Source of the DNA: an uncultured Actinomycetes bacterium
GTDB lineage: Bacteria > Actinomycetota > Coriobacteriia > Coriobacteriales > Atopobiaceae
Assembly: GCA_900313905.1 (NCBI GenBank)
Contig: OMTG01000172.1
Span: 1-52,803, forward strand
DNA length: 52,803 nt
Reading direction: 5' to 3'
Under the pieces are notes generated by a model, which worked only from the letters and a program-made list of their open reading frames with translations, did not search any database and had not been told where the DNA came from. Numbering within the stretch: the first letter of the stretch is position 1; every line of letters starts with the position of its first letter. A program made the position numbers and the translations under genes. Of the stretch, positions 15,525-22,034 are shown piece by piece.

Positions 15525-15558
15525 TAACTTGAATCTTCAGAAACTGACTTAAGTTATC
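15525..15558 (-). promoter_or_regulatory. Inverted repeat upstream of the TIR gene
   Basis: ATAACTTGAAT and ACTTAAGTTAT lie as imperfect inverted arms (outer seven bases perfect) around a 12-base centre, 31 bases before the TIR ATG. AT-rich and well placed for an operator or a promoter dyad. Confidence 0.4.
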
Positions 15559-15749
15559 TGAATTCTAGCATTCGCCCTGTCAGCACAAGCCAGCGGCACC
15601 CTGTCGTGTCTCCACCAATAGGCCGGCGGCAGCATCGGGAACCTGGGCGTAGATGCCCGTGTGGAAGCGGCGCTGTGGCGCAAGCCACTATATCCATCCC
15701 GAGACGATGCCATCGGCCTCCCGTCATGCACCTGCTGCGAGAAGACAGC
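15559..15749. other. Stretch between TIR gene and arcA remnant
   Basis: About 190 bases with no supportable gene. Open frames on the minus strand across this region are shadows of the arcA remnant and lack starts with ribosome binding sites. Confidence 0.35.
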
Positions 15750-15960
15750 TGCCATGAGATCGGACGCCTGCGCAAGGTGATGCTCCATCGTCCCGGACCT
15801 GAGCTTGACCGGATGCTCCCCTCGCCGACATGCTTTTCGGGGATACGCCCTGCCTGGCAGAGGCTCAGAAGGAGCATGATGCATTCGCGAAGACCCTGAC
15901 CGATGCCGGCGTGGAGGTCCTCTGCCTCACCAGCCTCAGGGAGCCGGCCTTCCGCATCCC
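15750..15960 (+). pseudogene. Remnant of the 5' end of an arginine deiminase gene
   Basis: From ATGAGATCGGACGCCTGCG onward this matches the first about 200 bases of arcA at 25086-25296 at high identity; the translated core IGRLRKVMLHRPGPELDR is the same. About seven bases are missing relative to arcA (after CTCCCCTCG, where arcA has CAGCTCGGC), which breaks the frame. After about 15960 similarity stops. It is therefore a truncated, frameshifted copy, not a working gene. Confidence 0.85.
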
Positions 15961-16014
15961 CTTGCAGTGCTCGCAGAGCAGGAGTCCCAAGCATCTGAGT
16001 ACCTGCTTCGTTCG

Positions 16015-17004
16015 TCATCCAATAGTGTCAAGCGTATATTTGAGGTCGCTGCCGAACTGGTAGATGTTCCGGGTGTACATGGCACGGCCAAACCAATCGA
16101 TCTTTCGGTCATGCCAGTCAGGATGGGCAAGGATATTGTCCGCAGCATCCCTGATGTAATTCAGGGTCACGGGGTGGAGATCGAAAGTCCCATGCCCGGG
16201 AAAGACACCGGAAATCTCCTCTCCATGTCGCTCGACGATATCATTGATATGGTCACGAAGCGACCTGATGGTGCAGAGCTCAGGATGCGGCTCGCCCTCC
16301 TCTCTGAGAGCGCTCGTCGCATCTCCCAGGAAGAAGCATCCGGTCTCGAAATCGAAGATTCCCGACTCTCCTGCCGTATGACCCGAGACAAGGTTCACCT
16401 CCACCTGATACTGCCCGCCATCAGCCTTCTTGCCCAGATCGAAACGGTACCCTGACGGAACGCCGACAATCTCATATGGCCTGAAAGGCATGAGATCTGC
16501 AGGATCGAAATCGGACGCGCTTGGTTTGCCATCTGCATCAAGCAGAAAGCCCGCCATATACTCCGGCGTCATCTGGCGCTCCAGCAGCTCTGCGTCATAT
16601 TCATTGATATAGACCCTATCGAAACAGACATTGCCCCCAATATGGTCGACATGGCGATGGGTATCGAAACAGACAGCCTCTTTTCCAGGCGCCAAGAATT
16701 CGCAGAGCTTCTTCAGATCGCCAAGGCCAAATGCCGTATCGATCAGAAGCGCGCGTTCGGGACCGATGATGAGATAGCTCCAGACATCGCCGCAGCCTGC
16801 CATGATGGAAGGATTGAAGAGCGCATAGGTATTGGGACGTACCTTGTAGCACTCCACGAAAGGATTGACCTCCGGATAGTATTCCTTGAGGTCGGAATGC
16901 TCACGGAGCACCTTCATGAAGGACCAGCGTGACACTTTCTCGTGCTCGGGCTTGAAATTATGGACGGGGATGCTGCTTTGTATCGGACGTGGATCGAGAT
17001 TCAT
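16015..17004 (-). CDS. MBL-fold metallo-hydrolase
   Basis: A 329-residue metallo-beta-lactamase-fold protein. The metal motif THRHVDHIGG (H-x-H-x-D-H) is present, with further ligands expected at VSGHTAGESG and in the segment FPGHGTFDLHPV. ALLIDTAFGLGDLKK precedes the motif as in most family members. AGGAG six bases before the ATG at 17004 sets the start; a longer frame to 17061 lacks a site. The fold covers many hydrolases and the substrate cannot be named. It is the last gene of a minus-strand run that includes HAD, Nif3-like and PTS genes. Confidence 0.82.
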   Translation of the reverse strand: MNLDPRPIQSSIPVHNFKPEHEKVSRWSFMKVLREHSDLKEYYPEVNPFVECYKVRPNTYALFNPSIMAGCGDVWSYLIIGPERALLIDTAFGLGDLKKLCEFLAPGKEAVCFDTHRHVDHIGGNVCFDRVYINEYDAELLERQMTPEYMAGFLLDADGKPSASDFDPADLMPFRPYEIVGVPSGYRFDLGKKADGGQYQVEVNLVSGHTAGESGIFDFETGCFFLGDATSALREEGEPHPELCTIRSLRDHINDIVERHGEEISGVFPGHGTFDLHPVTLNYIRDAADNILAHPDWHDRKIDWFGRAMYTRNIYQFGSDLKYTLDTIG

Positions 17005-17070
17005 GTCTGCTCCTTTGCCTTCGGAATCCTGTTTATGATGAATGAAGCTGCAGAGCCACAACGCGGCTGC

Positions 17071-17916
17071 TCAGATGAGGCCAAGATGCTCCAGCCCGTA
17101 CGCCACGCCATCCTCGGCGCTTGGAAGCGTCACGAAATCGGCAGCGGCGCGTACGCGCTCAGGTGCCTGCCCCATTGCAACAGCAACATCGGCAATTTCG
17201 AGCAGCGAAAGGTCATTATCAGAGTCGCCAAATGCATAGATGCAGTTCGGGCCCCTGCCTTTCTGCCGAGCCATCTCGTCCAGCAACACCATGGCTCCAG
17301 CGCCTTTATTGACGCCAGGCATGGCAAGCTCATGGTATCCATCGCCTACGTCGTAATAGGTGAAGTTCTCCACCAGATAATTGCTTGAACGGTAAGCTTC
17401 ATAGCTCTCCTGCTCGAAATCGATCTTGCCGAAATGGAGGCCCGGAGAATGCGCACGCATGGCATCGAGGCTCGAAACAGCAGGCAGCCCATAATAATCA
17501 GAACGTGTCCTGCTGATTGCGACTTGTCCTTCGGTCCCCTCGAAGAGCGCAGTCATGCCGACGCGCAGCATCTCAGAAACCATCCTCGCAAGCACCTCAG
17601 GCGGAAAGGACCTGTCGAGTATGGTCTTTCCATCGAGCGTCACGTACGCGCCGTCCTGCGAGACATAGCCATCGAATGCGATGAGCCTGCTGAGCTCCTG
17701 GACACCGGCAAGCGGACGTCCAGTCGATAGGATTGCCTCGCCACCCCGGCCAATAAAGGCATTCACCGCCTTCGCCACACGCACGCTCGGAACCTGTCCC
17801 GGCCCCGCATCAGGATCGCGGTGGACAAGCGTCCCATCGACATCGAAGAACGCGACGCTATAGCCGCCCTGCTGCTTTGGAACGAATGCATCAGGACCAT
17901 CCAGACGAGAATCTAT
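17071..17916 (-). CDS. Cof-type HAD-superfamily hydrolase with ATA or other unusual start
   Basis: Motif I VAFFDVDGTLVHRD lies upstream of the first conventional start (GTG 17784), which would remove it. So translation must begin further up. The open frame after the stop TAG at 17926-17928 contains no ATG, GTG or TTG before motif I. An ATA codon at 17914-17916 stands five bases after a perfect AGGAGG. Initiation at ATA (as mutated ATG) gives 281 residues; a CTG four codons later is the other option. Remaining motifs AILSTGRPLAG, LIAFDGYVS and YAFGDSDNDLSLLE are intact. It is paralogous to the HAD gene at 7048-7836. The gene is either expressed poorly or on the way to being a pseudogene. Confidence 0.72.
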   Translation of the reverse strand: MDSRLDGPDAFVPKQQGGYSVAFFDVDGTLVHRDPDAGPGQVPSVRVAKAVNAFIGRGGEAILSTGRPLAGVQELSRLIAFDGYVSQDGAYVTLDGKTILDRSFPPEVLARMVSEMLRVGMTALFEGTEGQVAISRTRSDYYGLPAVSSLDAMRAHSPGLHFGKIDFEQESYEAYRSSNYLVENFTYYDVGDGYHELAMPGVNKGAGAMVLLDEMARQKGRGPNCIYAFGDSDNDLSLLEIADVAVAMGQAPERVRAAADFVTLPSAEDGVAYGLEHLGLI

Positions 17917-17928
17917 GCCTGCCTCCTA

Positions 17929-18175
17929 AACTCCTCCGGCAGATATTCAAGCCATCCCTAGGTGTTCTTTGCAGCAAATGGCCTTTGGCTTGCTCCGCTG
18001 AAACCATCTGCGAGATGTTCGGCAAGGGCCGTGCCACGCACTGCAGCCTGCGGGCCTTCCTCATGCTGATAGCCGGTGACGAGCGCTTCCTGCCTTGCTT
18101 CATGCGCAAATGGCTCCAAGGCCAGAAAGATGCCGCACTCATGCAGAGAGGCTGGCGGATGCCGCCTCCATGGCG
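17929..18175. other. Spacer between HAD and Nif3-like genes
   Basis: About 250 bases. A 100-codon plus-strand frame crosses it but has no family resemblance and overlaps the HAD start. I see no terminator or promoter that I can support. Confidence 0.3.
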
Positions 18176-19051
18176 CTAGTCCCCTGCAAGAACATACTGG
18201 TAGGTATCACCCATGGGGACGAATGTGGCTGGAACATCAGTGGTCCCCAGTGCGTCAGGCAGCCACTTCGCCATGTATTCCATGCCAGGCTCCTCGAGAT
18301 TGAAGTGGCCAATCGTGATGGCGCATTTCCCCTGGCCCAGCATTGCAGCGTCGCGGATGTATTCGCTCGTCGTGAAGTCGATGAACTCCATGGTCATGAG
18401 GCAATCCACATCGTTCTTGTCCGCATATTCAATCTCATGCGTATCGCTTCTGGCATCTCCCATGACATGCATGGGAATGTGGACATGCTTCACGCGGGCA
18501 TCGGCGTCTCCGATGATGCGGGTCCCATTGAGGCCCAGCTTCTCGACGAGATAGCGTGCGAGCTCATGCCCGCTCGTCTCTGGGATATGGAAATCAAGTC
18601 GGAACTGCTCGCCTTCGTCGTAATAGTCGATCCAGTCAAGCTTCCAGGCAAGGCCGTAGAAGATGCCATCGACCAATGCACCGCCTTCTGCGATAGGCAC
18701 ACGGGAATGGATGTAGTCGTGGCAGCGCCATACGGTACCGCCCCATTCATCGAGCAATGCCTTCTTGGCAAGATATGTCTTGTTGTCCGCAATGACATCC
18801 TGATGGTCGCCGTGGTTCCAGAACAGCGCCTCGTGCGGGATGATCAGGTTTGCTCCGAGCTCCTGTGCCTTGCGGATCACATCGGCATTCGCCCAGAGGC
18901 AGGTGACGATGCCCGTGCACTCCTCATCCAGATGCTCCGCACCATACGTGACCTGGTCGCGCGTGGTCTCATCATCGATAGGCTTCCCCGTATCGAAGGC
19001 AATGCCTCGACAGAAGCGCTTGATGTGCTCGATGGCTTCTGACTTCTTCAT
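18176..19051 (-). CDS. Nif3-like dinuclear metal-centre protein
   Basis: A 291-residue protein of the NIF3 / YbgI-YqfO family, whose members form ring-shaped hexamers with a dinuclear metal site. Supporting segments are YGAEHLDEECTGIVTCLWAN near the N-terminus, NLIIPHEALFWNHG (metal-binding His residues) and the C-terminal CAITIGHFNLEEPGMEYMAKW, with the His and Glu ligands in their usual places. The biochemical role of the family is unsettled; GTP cyclohydrolase I type 2 is only a traditional label. The gene follows the PTS EIIA gene by 12 bases, so it is probably part of the PTS operon. The start at 19051 has GGGAGGATTCA ahead. Confidence 0.85.
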   Translation of the reverse strand: MKKSEAIEHIKRFCRGIAFDTGKPIDDETTRDQVTYGAEHLDEECTGIVTCLWANADVIRKAQELGANLIIPHEALFWNHGDHQDVIADNKTYLAKKALLDEWGGTVWRCHDYIHSRVPIAEGGALVDGIFYGLAWKLDWIDYYDEGEQFRLDFHIPETSGHELARYLVEKLGLNGTRIIGDADARVKHVHIPMHVMGDARSDTHEIEYADKNDVDCLMTMEFIDFTTSEYIRDAAMLGQGKCAITIGHFNLEEPGMEYMAKWLPDALGTTDVPATFVPMGDTYQYVLAGD

Positions 19052-19063
19052 TGAATCCTCCCG

Positions 19064-19465
19064 TCATTCATCGTCTTCATCTACAGCAGGAGCAAAGGTA
19101 TTGACCAGCTGCATGGACCGCCGGCCCATCTCCAGCACATCCTCGATGCCCTGGATGCTCAGCTCCTCTGGCGAGAGGCAGAGCTCTAGCGCGGTCGGCA
19201 CATTGATGCCCGCCACCAGGAACACATGCGGCCCTATGAACGGAGCGAATGCCTGGTTGACGCTTCCCTGCAGGATATCCGTCAGGATGAGCACCTCATC
19301 TTCCGGAGCGATGGCGCTGAAGATCTCCCGGACCTGCTTGTCAAGCGGCGTCGAATCCACGTAGGCGCAGACAACTTCGAGCGGCTGCTTGTTGCCGAGA
19401 AAATCAAGGGTATCCCGGAGGCCTTCAGCAAACCGGTGATGGGAGGCCAAAATGACATGTCTCAT
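19064..19465 (-). CDS. PTS mannose-family EIIA component
   Basis: A 133-residue cytosolic protein of the ManX-type EIIA fold. The N-terminus MRHVILASHHRFAEGLRDTL carries His at positions 9 and 10; the one at the usual place of the ManX phosphorylation site is the second. DEVLILTDILQGSVNQAF is the strand and Asp region typical of the family. It receives phosphate from HPr and passes it to EIIB. The gene lies downstream of EIID with 160 bases between, in which two stem-loops occur. Confidence 0.9.
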   Translation of the reverse strand: MRHVILASHHRFAEGLRDTLDFLGNKQPLEVVCAYVDSTPLDKQVREIFSAIAPEDEVLILTDILQGSVNQAFAPFIGPHVFLVAGINVPTALELCLSPEELSIQGIEDVLEMGRRSMQLVNTFAPAVDEDDE

Positions 19466-19543
19466 GGATGCTCACTTCCTATCGAATCCCTGGTGCGGCA
19501 GAGCCTGAAAGCACCTAATGCAGAACAGGGATTTGCACATTCC

Positions 19544-19614
19544 CTATCAGGGAGGTGCGGCACGCCGCATCTTCCTGATAGAGGCTCTTCGCCCATACAG
19601 GCCGGGCGAAGAGC
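19544..19614 (-). other. Two stem-loops between EIID and EIIA genes
   Basis: Reading the minus strand, the first is an 11-base perfect stem GCTCTTCGCCC / GGGCGAAGAGC (19584-19614). The second, at 19544-19581, is a near-perfect dyad with outer arms CTATCAGG / CCTGATAG. Neither is followed by a T run. They look like mRNA processing or stability elements that let EIIA be expressed at a level different from EIIB, EIIC and EIID. Confidence 0.55.
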
Positions 19615-19625
19615 ATTTCTTGAAG

Positions 19626-20519
19626 CTAAGCAGCCGGGGCGACGCCGAGGATGCCGAAAGCAGCGCATATCCAGCTGATCACGATGATGCCGAGGATGAT
19701 CCAGTTGAGCTTGACGCCCTTCTTGATGAGACGATACGTCACAGCTGCTGCAATCACGCCGAGAAGGTTCGGGAAGATCTGATCGAGCACGCCGGTCTGG
19801 AGCGACAGGGAGATCTCTCCGAAGGTGAAGGTGAGCGGGGTATAGACCGTGACCGCGGAGTAGATGAGCGAGCCTACGACCGTGAGTCCCAGGATCGAAG
19901 CTGCATCGGTCAGGATGGAGATCTTGTCGGCCATGCTGGTGATGACCTTGGCACCGGCCTCATAGCCTTGGATATAGTTCTGGAGACGCCAGACGAGGAT
20001 GGCTGCCCAGATAGCGACCCAGAGCAGGATGCCCACCGGATTGCCCTGCATGGCCATGTATCCTGCAATCGAGCCGAGGATTGTCATCGGCAGGATCCAG
20101 ATCAGGACATCGCCGACGCCAGAGAGCGGGCCCATGAGGCCGACCTTGAGGTCGTTCTCTGCAGCCATGCCGCCGAGATGCCCACGATCCTCGATAGCGA
20201 GGCCTGCACCGAGGAGGAGGCCCGAGACCGGGGGCGTCGCATTGAAGACGCAGTCGAGCTGGTTCAGGATGGCCTTGTTGAAGCCTTCGCGGTCATTGCC
20301 ATACATCTTGCGGAGCGCATAGTAGGCGGCAAAGGTGCAGCACGGGGCGTTCTGCGTGGCGTAGGAATAGGAGACCGTATCCATCAGGAGCATGCGGTGG
20401 CTGCAAATCTTGAGGTCTTCCTTCGTGAGCACCGGCTCATACGATCCATCAGGAAGCTGCACTGGTGCCGGAGCCTCATCGAAGTCCTTGAAGTCCTTGG
20501 GTTTCAGGAAATTACTCAT
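19626..20519 (-). CDS. PTS mannose-family EIID membrane component
   Basis: A 297-residue protein of the ManZ/EIID family. It contains QNAPCCTFAAYYALRKMYG, the conserved central VGLMGPLSGVGDVLIW motif, and C-terminal hydrophobic segments. With EIIC it forms the membrane channel for the sugar. I chose the ATG at 20519, which overlaps the EIIC stop (GAAGATGAGTAA), over a start eight codons further up. GGAGG lies about 11 bases ahead. The sugar cannot be decided from sequence. Confidence 0.93.
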   Translation of the reverse strand: MSNFLKPKDFKDFDEAPAPVQLPDGSYEPVLTKEDLKICSHRMLLMDTVSYSYATQNAPCCTFAAYYALRKMYGNDREGFNKAILNQLDCVFNATPPVSGLLLGAGLAIEDRGHLGGMAAENDLKVGLMGPLSGVGDVLIWILPMTILGSIAGYMAMQGNPVGILLWVAIWAAILVWRLQNYIQGYEAGAKVITSMADKISILTDAASILGLTVVGSLIYSAVTVYTPLTFTFGEISLSLQTGVLDQIFPNLLGVIAAAVTYRLIKKGVKLNWIILGIIVISWICAAFGILGVAPAA

Positions 20520-21300
20520 CTTCGAGCTCGCCTCCATTGTCATTCGCTGCCGCCGTAGCCTGCGGCGCGGTGCTCTTCAGCCTGAAGTATTCGATAGCGA
20601 TTGCGCAGCCCAGAAGGGCGATTGGCAGGACCGAGAGATTGAGGTATGCCGCAAGCACATAGCCGACAATCAGGAAGGCATAGAACTTGTTGACCGGCAT
20701 GAAAGTCAGGAGCATCGCGAAGCCGGTGACTGGCAGGATTCCTGCAGCGATGGTGAGGCCAGTCGTGAACCAGTCAGGCATGACGGCAAGCACGGCATCG
20801 ACTGCCTGCTGCCCGAAGGCAAGCACGAGCGCCATGGGGAGCGCGCCCTGGAGGAAGAGCCACAGGTGCGAGAGGAAGAAGGAGCGGAGCATCTTGTCAT
20901 ACTCCTCCTTGACAGCATGCCCGCGGATGACCTTGTAGACCCAGGAGTTGTAGATCTTGAACATGACATCAAGCTGGACATAGAGCATAGCGACGGCGAC
21001 GCCGACTGCAAGGCCGACGGAGATGTCGCTCGAACCGGTGATGCAGGCAAGCACTGTCGCTACCATGCCTGCCATGCCGTAATCAGGCGCGGACGATCCG
21101 CCAAGGCCTGCCGCACCCATGCTCATGAGCTGGATGGTACCGCCGACAATGAGCCCTGTATTGGGGTCTCCCAGAATGATGCCGGTCAGCCAGCACATGA
21201 GCGCATGCTGGAATGGAAAGAGCTGTGTAGAATACTGGTCCATTGCCCTGAAACCTGACAGGAGGACAATGAGGATGAACTGAAGCGCATTCACTGTCAT
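20512..21300 (-). CDS. PTS mannose-family EIIC membrane component
   Basis: A 262-residue, strongly hydrophobic protein of the ManY/EIIC family. Signature segments are PFQHALMCWLTGIILGDPNT near the N-terminus and GAAGLGGSSAPDYGMAGMVAT. It lies 15 bases downstream of the EIIB gene and overlaps EIID by eight bases. It forms the substrate-binding part of the transporter with EIID. Confidence 0.93.
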   Translation of the reverse strand: MTVNALQFILIVLLSGFRAMDQYSTQLFPFQHALMCWLTGIILGDPNTGLIVGGTIQLMSMGAAGLGGSSAPDYGMAGMVATVLACITGSSDISVGLAVGVAVAMLYVQLDVMFKIYNSWVYKVIRGHAVKEEYDKMLRSFFLSHLWLFLQGALPMALVLAFGQQAVDAVLAVMPDWFTTGLTIAAGILPVTGFAMLLTFMPVNKFYAFLIVGYVLAAYLNLSVLPIALLGCAIAIEYFRLKSTAPQATAAANDNGGELEDE

Positions 21301-21315
21301 GGCAATCCCCTCTCG

Positions 21316-21804
21316 TTAGACGTCGATATATTCAGAGATGGGAACCGGCTTGTCGGTGGTCATATAGCGGACCTCGACTCTCGTTCCCGCCTGGACGATC
21401 TTGCGGTAGACCGGGATGTCCTCTTCCTTGATGAAGGCACGCCGTCCTGCCTGGACGCCAGGGGTGCCTTCAGGAGGAAGCTCGGTCAGCCCCAGCGTGA
21501 GCACCGGAATCTTCTGGCCAATCTCGATCAGATCGAGGAAGGTCTGGGGGTCGCGGGCGATAACGAAGACCGTGTGGTTGTCGTATTTGCCCGCCTTGAA
21601 GTTCGTGAATGCCTTTTCGTGGGTGATGATGGAGAGCGCCTGCCCCGAGGGTTTCGACATCCTCATCGCCGCCTTGCGCACCTCATCTTCCGCGGTTGCA
21701 TCGTCGATGATCATCGTGCGCTGCGTTGCAAAGGTCGGGCACCAGAAGCCCTGCACGATGCCATGGAGGAGGCGATAATCGATCCTGCCTGCCGTGATGC
21801 TCAT
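21316..21804 (-). CDS. PTS mannose-family EIIB component
   Basis: A 162-residue cytosolic EIIB of the sorbose/mannose type. The start MSITAGRIDYRLLHGIVQGF carries the phosphorylated His in RLLHG; most relatives read HGQV where this one has HGIV. AAAGGAG seven bases before the ATG at 21804 fixes the start; the frame extends to 21870 without a site. It heads the EIIB-EIIC-EIID-EIIA run. Confidence 0.92.
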   Translation of the reverse strand: MSITAGRIDYRLLHGIVQGFWCPTFATQRTMIIDDATAEDEVRKAAMRMSKPSGQALSIITHEKAFTNFKAGKYDNHTVFVIARDPQTFLDLIEIGQKIPVLTLGLTELPPEGTPGVQAGRRAFIKEEDIPVYRKIVQAGTRVEVRYMTTDKPVPISEYIDV

Positions 21805-22034
21805 CTGCACTCCTTTCTCGAATCCGAAGAACATGGCTCCGAGGTGAATCGGGGCTCGAAGCCATTCCATCAGCTGACAGGAAGAACTTTAGATTCGTGC
21901 AGGGCGTCCTGGAGCAAGATCCGGATCTCTCGCCAGCACGCAGCGACTTTCGACAGCGCAAGCGGATTCAAAAGCGGGGCAAGCGGCAGCCTCGACACTT
22001 GATTTCGACACTCGTAATCTGGATCGGAGTGCAG
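21805..22034. other. Intergenic region between LevR-type regulator and PTS genes
   Basis: About 230 bases that must hold the PTS operon promoter if it has its own. I searched for a sigma-54 type element (TGGCAC-N5-TTGCA) on the minus strand and found none with the right GG-GC spacing. A sigma-70-like pair is not convincing either. Confidence 0.4.

Noticed and set aside
15554-16018. A 154-codon minus-strand frame over the arcA remnant
   Set aside because: It is the complement of the decayed arcA fragment and has no ribosome site.
17877-18179. A 100-codon plus-strand frame between HAD and Nif3-like genes
   Set aside because: Overlaps the HAD gene start, has no ribosome site and no recognisable motif.
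21805-22034. Sigma-54 promoter for the PTS operon
   Set aside because: The closest GG and GC pairs are spaced one base or more wrong and the regulator lacks the GAFTGA loop.
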